Assembly: GCA_028289345.1 (NCBI GenBank)
Contig: JANQQL010000025.1
Location: 1 to 64,000 of the forward strand
Reading direction: 5' to 3'
Origin: Planctomycetota bacterium
GTDB lineage: Bacteria > Planctomycetota > B15-G4 > SIAN01
Length of the DNA: 64,000 bases
In this document: positions 9,088-17,866 of the stretch, one piece after another
How the letters are laid out: every line of letters starts with the position of its first letter
Numbering within the stretch: the first letter of the stretch is position 1
The notes under the pieces: model-generated
Databases searched by the model: none
What the model saw: only the letters and a program-made list of their open reading frames with translations
What the model was told of the DNA's origin: nothing
Position numbers and translations under genes: made by a program

Positions 9088-10293
9088 CTAGTCGGCTTTC
9101 AAGTCCGCGATGTCCTGTTCGGAAAGGACCTCCCGAGCCCGGGTCATGAGCTCGCTTGCGATCTCGGCCTGTTCCATTTGCCGCGCCAAGGTGACCAGGG
9201 TCCGAAACGTGTCGATCGACGAGTCGAAGTTGAGAATCCGTGTGGCGATTCGTCTCGCGTCCTCGAGCTGTTTCGTGCCCAGGTACGCATGGAAGAAGGC
9301 CGATGCGTCGTTGGCTGTCCACGCTCTGAATTGTTTCTGATCCTTCTCACTGAAACTGTTCTTTGTCAGCTCGAACATCTGCATGCTCTTTTCGATGTCT
9401 CGCATGCGCGGACCTCCGTCGGCGATGACATCTTCGTAGCGCTTGTTCTTCAGCAGAAGTTCCACAATTCCCTCGTACAGGCTTTCTAGTAACTGTGGTG
9501 ATGTCGTTTTGACGGAACGCAACTGGTCATAGATGGCAAGCGTGTGGGTCTCACGGCCGAGCTTGTTGTTCAGAGCGACCATGTCTCCCGCCTCGATCTC
9601 TCCGCCCCCGTTGAATAGTGCGCGCCCCAATGCCTCCGCGCGCTCTTCGAGGGCCTTGATGGCGGGTGGATAGGCCTGGCCGAGCTCGTAGATGTCCTCG
9701 AGGTAGTAGGTCCGTCGGAGGTTTGCGTACTCAAAGGCCGCGTGCTCGTCCACGAGACCTGACTCGTCGGGTCGTTCGTCGAAAAAGTGGAGGTAGATTT
9801 CCAGAGCTTCGTCGTGAAGGCCAGCACGGATCAGCTCTGTCGCAAGGCTCATTTGCAGGCCTAGATCGTCGGGTGCCTCTTTGACCAAACCGCGGAGTTC
9901 ATCGATCCGGGTGACGCCGGAGAGGCGATTGGGGGCCTGTTTGAGAAAATCCACCGCTTCGACATATCCGACGATCCGGCCGATTTCATTCCCTTCGGCG
10001 TCGACGAAAAGCATCGTGGGGTAGTACCCGATTCCGTACTTCGTCGCGAGTTCGGTCTCGATCTCTGCGTCCAGCTTGATGGGAACCGTCTTCTCGGAGA
10101 GCCAGTTCGCGACGCTCGCGTCTTTCCATGTCGTTTTGTCGAGAACCTTGCACGGTTCGCACCAGGTCGCGAAGAAATCGATGAAGAGAGCTTTGTTTTC
10201 CTTCTTCGCCTTGGTGTGGGCCGCTTCGAAGTCAATCGGAAGGAAAGGACTGTCGGTGGATGTTAGGGCAAGCGCGAGCAGCAGACGGAGCAT
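9088..10293 (-). CDS. Exported thioredoxin-fold protein with a long helical C-terminal region
   Basis: The 401-residue product begins MLRLLLALALTSTDS, a short signal sequence. The thioredoxin domain at about residues 18-125 has FIDFFATWCEPCKVL (active-site Cys45 and Cys48) and the cis-proline region YYPTMLFVDAEGNEIGR. The remaining 270 residues are helical and look like degenerate TPR repeats (LGLQMSLATELIRAGLHDEA, LEIYLHFFDE). It is probably an extracytoplasmic disulfide oxidoreductase or scaffold. Unlike the two thioredoxin-fold genes at 22 and 26 kb, it keeps cysteine codons at both active-site positions. The much longer open frame upstream runs antisense into the von Willebrand gene and is not coding. 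Confidence 0.88.
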   Translation of the reverse strand: MLRLLLALALTSTDSPFLPIDFEAAHTKAKKENKALFIDFFATWCEPCKVLDKTTWKDASVANWLSEKTVPIKLDAEIETELATKYGIGYYPTMLFVDAEGNEIGRIVGYVEAVDFLKQAPNRLSGVTRIDELRGLVKEAPDDLGLQMSLATELIRAGLHDEALEIYLHFFDERPDESGLVDEHAAFEYANLRRTYYLEDIYELGQAYPPAIKALEERAEALGRALFNGGGEIEAGDMVALNNKLGRETHTLAIYDQLRSVKTTSPQLLESLYEGIVELLLKNKRYEDVIADGGPRMRDIEKSMQMFELTKNSFSEKDQKQFRAWTANDASAFFHAYLGTKQLEDARRIATRILNFDSSIDTFRTLVTLARQMEQAEIASELMTRAREVLSEQDIADLKAD

Positions 10294-10533
10294 GGAGTGT
10301 GCCTCATTTCTCGACGAGGGAACTGGCAGTTGCCGGAGGATGGTACCCACCTCGAGGCAGCCCAAGATGAGCGGAATCGAACCCGGTGGCCGTCCCTTGT
10401 TACACGCCTGTGACCAATGAATTCGATTCCCGGCCATACCCTTTCTGGAGCCGGCAATGCGCTCGCTCCCCGGGAGCACCCCGGGAAACCGTGGACGGAA
10501 GCCAGGTCGCTGGCCTCGGAAAGGAATCTGGTC

Positions 10534-12015
10534 ATGAAACAAGCCGCATTTCTCTCGACTCTCGCATTCGCCGGAATCGCAGGCGGCACTCTCGCTGCCC
10601 CCGTGCCCGCTGCGGCGGGCGAAGAGTTCCGCCTTTCGAGCGAATCGCCGTCGGCGGTCGGAGAACACGTGGTCGAGTTGGCGATCTGCCTCGATACCAG
10701 TGGATCGATGGACGGTTTGATCAACTCCGCACGACAGAAACTGTGGACGATCGTCAACGATCTCGCCAAGGCGGCGCCCATCCCGAAGCTCCGCGTCGCT
10801 CTGCTGAGCTATGGCAATGATGGCAACAATCCCGAAAACGGCTGGGTCAAGGTCGAGACACCGTTCACCCAGGACCTCGACATGGTCTCCCAGAAGTTGT
10901 TTGGATTGACGACGAACGGGGGCACGGAACTCGTTGGTCGGGTGGTGCAGACGTCGTTGGAGGAGCTCGATTGGAACTCCACCGCCGAGGCGCTCCGGAT
11001 GATCTTTGTGGCAGGCAACGAATCGGCCAACCAGGATGATCAAGTGGTGGTCGGCAGCATCTGCAAGGAAGCGTCCGCACGTGGGATCGACGTGAATTCG
11101 ATTTACTGCGTGTACGGCGACGACGACAGCGAGATTCGTCCCGGCTGGCGGGAGTTCGGTCGGCTGGGCAATGGCGAATTCGCAATGATCGACCAGAACA
11201 ACGGATCGGTGGTGATCGCCACGGAGTACGACCAGCGGTTGATCAAACTCTCCGAAGAGCTCAACGAGACCTACATTCCCTTCGGTGTCGCGGGAGAAGC
11301 TGGCTGCAGCAACCAGTTGGCCCAGGATGCCAACGCTCTGCAAATGAACTCTGCAAACGCCGCTTCCCGAGCGGCGACCAAGGCCGGCAAACTCTACTCC
11401 TGCGGATCGTGGGATCTGGTCGATGCGGTTCGCAGCGGAGAGGTCGACTTGGCGAAGATCGAGACGAAGGATCTGCCGGAAGACATGCGAGAGCTCTCTC
11501 ATGCCCAGCGCCTGGCAAGGGTCGAAGCCATGCAGCTGCGACGGACGGAACTGCAGGCCCAGATCAACGAACTCGACCAACGTCGTCAGGCTTTTCTCCG
11601 CGAGGAGCTTGCTCGTCAGGCGACGACGAACGTGAGCAGCTTCGATCTTGCGATCCGCAGCGCCATTCGCAGCAAAGCCGAGGCGCTGGGATTCACCTTT
11701 GCTCCACTCGGAACCACCGCGGCGATGGTGACGGCTCCTGTCAAGGAGGCCGACACCTTCGATTACTTCGTCCAGTTCGCTGGTTCGTCGCAAACAGACA
11801 TTTGGGTCGCCAACGACCTCGTTGTGGCCTATGAGGACGCACGGAAAGCCGGCCAAGAGTTTGCTCACGATGTTCATGTCATTCCCGGGTCGCCGGAAGC
11901 GAAAGCCTTCATCGCTTCGCTCCCGGTTCGGATGCGAGACCTTGTCGGGTCCTTGGAAGGGGTGATCTACCTGCTCTGGCGTGACAAGGTCTACCTTGTC
12001 ACGGGCGGGTGCTGA
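10534..12015 (+). CDS. Secreted von Willebrand factor A domain protein
   Basis: The 493-residue product has a signal peptide (MKQAAFLSTLAFAGIAGGTL, cleavage near AAAG). The VWA domain starts at about residue 46 with LAICLDTSGSMDGL, the MIDAS DxSxS metal site at Asp54, Ser56 and Ser58, and TNGGTEL supplies the conserved Thr. A coiled helical region (RVEAMQLRRTELQAQINEL) and an alpha/beta tail follow, ending in YLVTGGC. GGAATC lies nine bases before the ATG. The two-component genes start 180 bases downstream on the same strand, so a functional link is possible, but a strong hairpin sits in the gap. Ligand unknown. Confidence 0.88.
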   Translation: MKQAAFLSTLAFAGIAGGTLAAPVPAAAGEEFRLSSESPSAVGEHVVELAICLDTSGSMDGLINSARQKLWTIVNDLAKAAPIPKLRVALLSYGNDGNNPENGWVKVETPFTQDLDMVSQKLFGLTTNGGTELVGRVVQTSLEELDWNSTAEALRMIFVAGNESANQDDQVVVGSICKEASARGIDVNSIYCVYGDDDSEIRPGWREFGRLGNGEFAMIDQNNGSVVIATEYDQRLIKLSEELNETYIPFGVAGEAGCSNQLAQDANALQMNSANAASRAATKAGKLYSCGSWDLVDAVRSGEVDLAKIETKDLPEDMRELSHAQRLARVEAMQLRRTELQAQINELDQRRQAFLREELARQATTNVSSFDLAIRSAIRSKAEALGFTFAPLGTTAAMVTAPVKEADTFDYFVQFAGSSQTDIWVANDLVVAYEDARKAGQEFAHDVHVIPGSPEAKAFIASLPVRMRDLVGSLEGVIYLLWRDKVYLVTGGC

Positions 12016-12110
12016 TCAGCACCTCACGAAGGCTTGAAAGGATTGCTCAGCGCGACACGGAGTTTCGTGTTCGAAAAGAATGCGCTATGCAGGGAGGAAG
12101 ACTGTTCCTT

Positions 12111-12153
12111 GGTTCTCCGGTTCTGCACCGGAACCCGGTGAGGTCGGAGAACC
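12111..12153 (+). terminator. Nested inverted repeat downstream of the VWA gene
   Basis: GGTTCTCCG at 12111-12119 and CGGAGAACC at 12145-12153 are perfect nine-base complements, and GGTTC/GAACC pairs again inside the loop. It lies about 95 bases after the VWA stop and 40 bases before the response-regulator start. No T-run follows, so it may be a weak terminator, an attenuator or a binding site. Confidence 0.45.
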
Positions 12154-12193
12154 GAGCGACGTCTGTCTACCACCCGCATCACGGAGACTCCAT

Positions 12194-12907
12194 TTGAAGC
12201 AATCGACCATTCTCGTCGTCGAAGATGATGCGGCGGTACGCCGCGGTCTGGTCGACGCTCTCGAATTCGCAGGCTATCGAGTCGAGTCATGCGTAGACGG
12301 GACCGCGGCGCGGGAATTGTTGACGACTGGGACCTGGGACTTGGTACTCCTGGACGTCATGCTGCCCGGTGTGGATGGCTTCACCTTGCTCGAGGAACTC
12401 CGTCGGGTTCGGAAAGAGCTGCCGGTCATCATGGTGACCGCGCGAGGAACGGAATCGGACCGGGTCAATGGCTTGACCGGTGGTGCCGACGACTACGTGG
12501 TCAAGCCCTTCAGCGCCCGTGAGCTGATTGCTCGGGTGGAAGCCGTTCTGCGTCGCTCACCAGACCGTCCGGTGTCCGCGACTTCTCTCGCATGCCCGGG
12601 ACGCACGATTCACCTCTCCCGACGGGAAGTACAATTCGGGGATGGATCCACGCGGCCGCTTTCCGAGAAAGAAGTCGCGATTCTGTCCTGCCTTGCAGAC
12701 TGCAGCGGTCGGCCCGTGACCCGGGACGAGCTATTGAAAGAGGTGTGGGGCCTCGATCCGCGGGGTCTCGAAACGCGGACCGTGGACATGCACATTGCGC
12801 GACTCCGGGACAAGCTCTCCGAGAGTTCCGAAGATTCCGCCATCATCATGACCGTGCGTTCCAAGGGCTACATGCTTGCCCAGTCGGTCGTGCTGGAGCA
12901 CGGATGA
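12194..12907 (+). CDS. OmpR/PhoB-family response regulator
   Basis: The product has 237 residues from a TTG start, with GGAG seven bases upstream. The receiver domain (1-120) has the acidic pair Glu10/Asp11/Asp12, the phospho-acceptor Asp54 in LVLLDVMLPG, Thr82 and Lys104 in VVKPFS. The C-terminal winged helix (about 135-232) contains LSEKEVAILSCLAD, VTRDELLKEVWGL, TRTVDMHIARLRDKL and IMTVRSKGYML. It binds DNA as a dimer after phosphorylation by the kinase encoded next, whose ATG overlaps this stop codon. The longer frame with an upstream ATG at 12080 would add 38 residues unlike any receiver domain and was rejected. Confidence 0.95.
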   Translation: MKQSTILVVEDDAAVRRGLVDALEFAGYRVESCVDGTAARELLTTGTWDLVLLDVMLPGVDGFTLLEELRRVRKELPVIMVTARGTESDRVNGLTGGADDYVVKPFSARELIARVEAVLRRSPDRPVSATSLACPGRTIHLSRREVQFGDGSTRPLSEKEVAILSCLADCSGRPVTRDELLKEVWGLDPRGLETRTVDMHIARLRDKLSESSEDSAIIMTVRSKGYMLAQSVVLEHG

Positions 12908-14715
12908 GCCGCTCTCGCAAGAACTGGTGGCCGATGTTCTTCGTCTGCGCGGCACTGGTCGTGGCGGCGATGACCTGGATTTCGCTCAGTTTCTTGCAGA
13001 TGGAACGAGCCCAGCAAGATGTCCGCGCTCAGCAGCAGTTCCAAGAGCTTCAGCGATTGGCGTTGTGGCGCCTGGACTCATACTTCTATCCCCTGCTGAC
13101 TCGGGAATCCGCGAGACCCTACTTTGAGTACTCGCCCTATCACTCCGAGGGTGGTCCGCCGGGGACGGAAGCCGGAACCGTCTTGAGTCCTTCGCCGTTG
13201 CTCAGTGCTCCGGCGGAAACGGTGCCTCTCTATTTTCAGATCGACGCGGAAGATCAACTCACCTCGCCTCAAGTTCCGATCGGCGGGTTCCGTGAGTTGG
13301 CCGAGGGAACCTGCCATCCCGGAGACACCATCGAGCAGAGCGTTCAGCGTCTGAATCGAGTGCGCGCGGCGATTCATCTACCGACCGTGCGCCAACGAGT
13401 GGCCGCTGCCGAGCAGGCCGAGAGCGAGATCTTGGGCGACCCGTCTCGATCCTCCCTGCCTTCGGTACTGATCAAACGAGACCTGCCGGACCCTCAAATG
13501 GAGTGGAACGCGAGGGCCAAAAACGCCTTCGAAACCAAGAATCAGGCCAAGGCCTCCCTGGAACGTCTTACCGGCGGTTCCCAGGTCACCGCGGCTCAAG
13601 CCATCTTTCAAGTGCTTGGCGATCAAGGGCTGAGTGAGCCGCACTACGGGTCGCTGGTGCCGATCTGGCTGGGGGACGAACAGAGAGAACTGTCCCTCAT
13701 TCGACGGGTGGTCGTCGATGAATCCGAGATCCTGCAAGGCATGCTCCTGGATTGGCCACGGATCCGAAACCAGCTGCAAAGAGAGATCGAGGATCTCATC
13801 CCGGGAGCGACCCTGGAACCCGTGCTCGCGGCCAATCGCTTCGAAGATCCGACGGCGCTCACCCTGGCTTCGATGCCATTGGTGTTACGCGCCGAAGCCC
13901 CCGGCGTCAGTCACCCCGCGGTCACGCCGGCTCGCGCGACCCTGGCCCTCGCTTGGATCGCGGTCGCGGGTGCGCTGATCGCGGTGGGGGTCACGCTTCG
14001 TTCCAGCATCGATTTCGGAGCCCGTCGCGCGCGCTTCGCTTCAGCGGTCAGCCATGAGCTTCGAACACCCTTGACCACTTTTCGAATGTACTCGGAGATG
14101 CTCGCCGACGACATGGTCAAGGATCCGGAGCGCCGGAAGCTCTACCTCGAAACTCTGAAAGGGGAAGCGAACCGGCTCTCGGTTCTCGTACAGAACGTTT
14201 TGTCCTATGCCCGCATTGAAGAAGGCAAGACGCCTCCGAGAGAAGAGGTCTCGGCGCAGGAGATTCTGGATCGGGTGCTGCCGGAACTCGATCGTCGAGC
14301 CCGCGAATCGGGAATGAACCTCGACTGCAAGTCTCCCGCAATCGACTCCAGCTGGTTGAGTGTCGACCGAGGAGCCGTGGAGCAGATTCTGTTCAACTTG
14401 GTGGACAACTCTTGCAAGTACGCGGGCTCAGACGCGGGAACAGTGACGCTCCAAGCAGAGCCAAACTCGTCCCAGATCGAGTTTCACGTGCTTGATCAAG
14501 GACCAGGAATCCCAGTGGAAGCCCGCACCAAGATCTTCGAACCTTTCGAACGGGCCGACCACGAGGGGGATCCCAGCCCTGGCATTGGATTGGGCCTCGC
14601 CTTTGCCCGGACGATGGCGCGTCACCTGGGGGGTGACCTCACGGCGAGTCATCCGGCGGAGGGAGGAGCTTGCTTCACGCTCCGGCTGCCGTCGAAACGC
14701 GAGCCAGTTTCTTAG
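12904..14715 (+). CDS. Membrane sensor histidine kinase
   Basis: The 603-residue product has a first membrane helix (about 12-32), a large extracytoplasmic sensor region (about 33-340), a second helix (about 346-362) and a cytosolic kinase core. The core shows the H-box SAVSHELRTPL (His near 384), N-box LFNLVDNSCKYA, G1 DQGPGIP, an F-box EPFER and G2 GIGLGLAFARTMA. The ATG overlaps the response-regulator TGA by the ATGA arrangement, so the pair is coupled. The sensor region is not a recognised PAS or Cache domain, so the stimulus cannot be named. No HAMP domain is evident. Confidence 0.95.
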   Translation: MSRSRKNWWPMFFVCAALVVAAMTWISLSFLQMERAQQDVRAQQQFQELQRLALWRLDSYFYPLLTRESARPYFEYSPYHSEGGPPGTEAGTVLSPSPLLSAPAETVPLYFQIDAEDQLTSPQVPIGGFRELAEGTCHPGDTIEQSVQRLNRVRAAIHLPTVRQRVAAAEQAESEILGDPSRSSLPSVLIKRDLPDPQMEWNARAKNAFETKNQAKASLERLTGGSQVTAAQAIFQVLGDQGLSEPHYGSLVPIWLGDEQRELSLIRRVVVDESEILQGMLLDWPRIRNQLQREIEDLIPGATLEPVLAANRFEDPTALTLASMPLVLRAEAPGVSHPAVTPARATLALAWIAVAGALIAVGVTLRSSIDFGARRARFASAVSHELRTPLTTFRMYSEMLADDMVKDPERRKLYLETLKGEANRLSVLVQNVLSYARIEEGKTPPREEVSAQEILDRVLPELDRRARESGMNLDCKSPAIDSSWLSVDRGAVEQILFNLVDNSCKYAGSDAGTVTLQAEPNSSQIEFHVLDQGPGIPVEARTKIFEPFERADHEGDPSPGIGLGLAFARTMARHLGGDLTASHPAEGGACFTLRLPSKREPVS

Positions 14716-15004
14716 ACACCATCCCATTCAAGTTCCTCTTTCGCCGAGTATTCGGGGCTTCGTCGAGCACAAGGTGTCTCGCGCCCCTTTCGGTCGAGCC
14801 TCGACGAACTCCTCCTGTCGAGAGTCCAGAGGAACGACGGTGCTTCCTCCGATCACGGGATTCCGACGACGGCTCGGGTCGTTCGTTGCGGGAGTGATCG
14901 CAACCGTCGGCGAATGACTCGGAGACTCGCCCCATGCACACCATCGACGAAATCTTGAATCCGATCCATCGACCGCAGGGTTGTCCCCTCAGAGCTGTGA
15001 CCTC

Positions 15005-17701
15005 ATGCCAAACCACAAACTGCCCATCGCCCAAGAGCTGCTCTGTCATCAGGTGTTTCTGAGGCGGCTGGCGATTGCTCTGGTCGGGAGCGACGCCGAC
15101 GATCTGGTCCAGGAGGTCTGGCAGAAAGCGTTGGAGCACCCGCCAAGCCACGACCGCCAATTGCGCGGCTGGTTGGCACGGGTGGCGCGCAACCTGGCTG
15201 CGAAACGCTGGCGAGGGGAGGCGCATCGTGCGGAAAGAGAAGCGCGCTGGGCAAGCGAACAACCGGCTCGGAGTGAACTTGATGCGCGTTTCGAGTTGCG
15301 CAAGGAGCTGGTGGCGACCCTGGACTCGCTCCATCCGTCGATTCGCGAGACGATCCTGCTGCGTTACTTCGAAGATCTCGCTCCGCGGCACATCGCCAAG
15401 CATCAAGGGGTTCCCTTGGCCACGGTGAAGACCCGCTTGCGGAGGGGGCTCCATCAGCTGCGCGAAATGCTCGACCGGCGGCACGGTGGCGACCGTGCCA
15501 GCTGGATGCCTGCGGTCACGGCGCTCGCGACACCCGTCGGAAGTGGTGTGGCGACCAGCACTCTTGTGATCGGAGGGATTGCCATGGGAACGATCGCGAA
15601 GATGTCCGCCGCGATTCTCGTTGTCGCAACTGGTTTGTACTTCGTGGTGCACATTCCTTCCACGGGATCGCCGCAGATGGCCGCGGTCGAGCAGCCTTGG
15701 GAAGATGGCGAAGTCGTGGATCCGGAGACGACCCCTGACTTGTCCGCGGTTCCTGTGCGAAGGAACTCGACCATGGACAACCCAAGTCAGAGCGATCTCG
15801 CGAAAGAGCGTCCCGTGGAAGAGCCCACAGGAACTGGGAAGAACGTGCTGCGCCTGGTGCTCGAGGGAGTCTCCGAAGAAGACGCAAGAATGGCGACGGT
15901 GGTACTGATGGGCCTGGACCAGCGAGACGGTTGGCCCACGGAGACGGGACACCGTTGGTCGTGCAAAGGTCGCAAGAGCGAATTCGACTTGGATTCCGTG
16001 TTGGCGAGTCTCGACGGTCACACAGACTTGCAAGCGAGCGAGTTGGAGGTCGCCGTTGTTCATCCCCATCACCTGGGCGGCAGATCCAGGATCTCTCTCA
16101 AGGGCGCCGGGGACTCGGCGGAAGGACGGAGAGTTCACGAGGTTCGAATGCGCCTGGTCCGACCCGAGTTCTGGCCCGAGTTCACGCTCGATGTGCGTGA
16201 TGCGAATACCAAGGAGCACCTCAAGAACGTCGAACTCCGCATCGCATCGGGCCCGGCGATGGCTGTTTGGGGGCGGAACGGGATGAGCACCGTGCTTGCC
16301 GACGGCTTGGACTCGCCCATCGCACTGATGGGCGGTCGCGAACCCAACACACCGGTGGCAACGGTTGCCGGTGTGTCATTGTCGCCCGCGGCAGGTGAAA
16401 GCCCGAGGCTTGTTGCGCTGAAGCGACGCTCCCGGCCGGAAGGTGGTGTCCGCGTGACTGCGCGAGCACCTGGCTATGCCCGGGGCTCGATCTCAGTCGA
16501 CGTCTCGAAGGGAAAGCGCGAGCTGTTTCTTGAGCCGGCGGGCGCGTTGAAACTACGGCTGGCGAACGTGCAGCTCGAGCGTTACGCAGCGCTTGACACC
16601 GAAGCCATGCTCTGCGTGTATTGGATTCGAGAAGACGGAGGCAATCAATACGTGCATTTCGAGCGGCTTGATCAGGTGCTCGAGGGCCAGGGACTGCTCC
16701 TCGAAAGTCTGGTGCCCGGTGGCTATCGCCTCGCGGTTGAGCTGGGCGGAGGATCTTGGACGGAGCAGCCGGTGCTCGCGTTGGAGGAGGTATTTCTTGC
16801 GGCTGGCGAAACGCGCGAGCTGATGTTGTCCCTGCTTGATCCACCCGAACCTCCTGCTCTCGCAACCTTCGACGGCGTGGTTTCCTTTCCCGCGTTCGGT
16901 AGCGAAGAGGACGTGCGCCTCCAGGTTTACTTCCAACCCACCCAACGATGGCGCGAACCCGACTTCGAGTTCCCGATGGCCGACTTGCCGCGGGTCGGTG
17001 GAGCGCTGCCGACTTGGTCATTCCGCCTGGAGGATCAACCCGTCGGCAGGTATCGGATCCAGCTGTTGCCGTTCCTGAAGGTTTGGATGATCGACCTCCC
17101 TGAGGAAGGTCGTGAGAATTTGGAACTCGTCGTTCCAGAGCTCGCGGAGGTGCTGGTGGAAACGGTGGACGGCCGGACGGGCGAGCGAGTGCCCCGCGAC
17201 GACCTCTACTATCGAATCCACGAGCTTGTCGAGGGGCAGCGGCAGAACGACTTCACCAAAGCCGTGACCGAGGAACCAGGTCGCTTTCGCTTCTGGGCGC
17301 CGCCCGGCGCCGTGATGGTTTGGCCGAAGTACCCGACCGGCCCAGATCGGGGGGCCGGAAATGGGGAGATTGTCGATCTGATCCCCGGTCGCCAGTCAGT
17401 CCGCCTTGAACTCGAGCCGACCTACGCCATGCGCTTCGAGTTCCGCGAAGGCGGGGTCGCGTGGCCCGTGGGCGACCCAGGAATGTTCGTGATGAAAAAC
17501 ATTCGCGCGGTTGGCCACGATGGTCACGTGACTCGCGATGGCCTGCAAAGAAACATGCAGGTGGAGGTCAGCCAACCTGGCTTCTACGAAATCAGTTTCG
17601 AGGACATCGATCCCGACCGTTATCACCCGATCCCAGCGCGGCGTGTGGAAGTGCGAGCGGGCGAAGTGATCGACGTGATCGTGGAGCTGAGTCGCAAGTA
17701 A
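15005..17701 (+). CDS. Giant ECF sigma factor fused to a membrane anchor and a large C-terminal region (fusion 1)
   Basis: The product has 898 residues. Sigma region 2 spans about 15-75 (DADDLVQEVWQKALEHP, GWLARVARNLAAKRWR). Region 4 spans about 103-157 (LHPSIRETILLRYFEDLAPR, VPLATVKTRLRRGLHQLREM). A Gly/Ala-rich hydrophobic stretch (170-195) leads into a membrane helix (about 198-216, KMSAAILVVATGLYFVV). About 680 residues of beta-rich, carboxypeptidase-regulatory-like sequence follow. No separate anti-sigma gene is adjacent, so the tail may act in cis as sensor and anchor. A TTG at 14981 is an alternative start. Two paralogues lie at 38356 and 48431. Whether the tail is outside or inside depends on whether the first hydrophobic stretch also crosses the membrane. 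Confidence 0.9.
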   Translation: MPNHKLPIAQELLCHQVFLRRLAIALVGSDADDLVQEVWQKALEHPPSHDRQLRGWLARVARNLAAKRWRGEAHRAEREARWASEQPARSELDARFELRKELVATLDSLHPSIRETILLRYFEDLAPRHIAKHQGVPLATVKTRLRRGLHQLREMLDRRHGGDRASWMPAVTALATPVGSGVATSTLVIGGIAMGTIAKMSAAILVVATGLYFVVHIPSTGSPQMAAVEQPWEDGEVVDPETTPDLSAVPVRRNSTMDNPSQSDLAKERPVEEPTGTGKNVLRLVLEGVSEEDARMATVVLMGLDQRDGWPTETGHRWSCKGRKSEFDLDSVLASLDGHTDLQASELEVAVVHPHHLGGRSRISLKGAGDSAEGRRVHEVRMRLVRPEFWPEFTLDVRDANTKEHLKNVELRIASGPAMAVWGRNGMSTVLADGLDSPIALMGGREPNTPVATVAGVSLSPAAGESPRLVALKRRSRPEGGVRVTARAPGYARGSISVDVSKGKRELFLEPAGALKLRLANVQLERYAALDTEAMLCVYWIREDGGNQYVHFERLDQVLEGQGLLLESLVPGGYRLAVELGGGSWTEQPVLALEEVFLAAGETRELMLSLLDPPEPPALATFDGVVSFPAFGSEEDVRLQVYFQPTQRWREPDFEFPMADLPRVGGALPTWSFRLEDQPVGRYRIQLLPFLKVWMIDLPEEGRENLELVVPELAEVLVETVDGRTGERVPRDDLYYRIHELVEGQRQNDFTKAVTEEPGRFRFWAPPGAVMVWPKYPTGPDRGAGNGEIVDLIPGRQSVRLELEPTYAMRFEFREGGVAWPVGDPGMFVMKNIRAVGHDGHVTRDGLQRNMQVEVSQPGFYEISFEDIDPDRYHPIPARRVEVRAGEVIDVIVELSRK

Positions 17702-17866
17702 GGACGCGGAGATCGCGGTTCGCACCACGTCCCTGATCGAATCGGGTGTTTTGAATCCGATCGGCGAGGCGTGGTGTTCTTCCTGTGGAACCGTGACCGG
17801 TGCCGTACCAAGATTCCCCCATCGCCCAGCAGCGACTTCCGCATCACCGCTCTCTGAGGCGGTTGC

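Noticed and set aside
9088-10293. Third selenoprotein candidate among thioredoxin-fold genes
   Set aside because: Its active site reads WCEPC with normal cysteine codons and no in-frame TGA.
10371-10440. GGAATCGAACCC and ATTCGATTCC resembling tRNA T-loops near 10.4 kb
   Set aside because: The flanking bases do not form the five-base T-stem or a seven-base acceptor stem, so no cloverleaf results.
10294-11877. Extension of the minus-strand thioredoxin frame to 929 codons, antisense to the VWA gene
   Set aside because: A signal peptide starts at 10293, and the upstream part has no motifs and lies opposite a well-supported gene.
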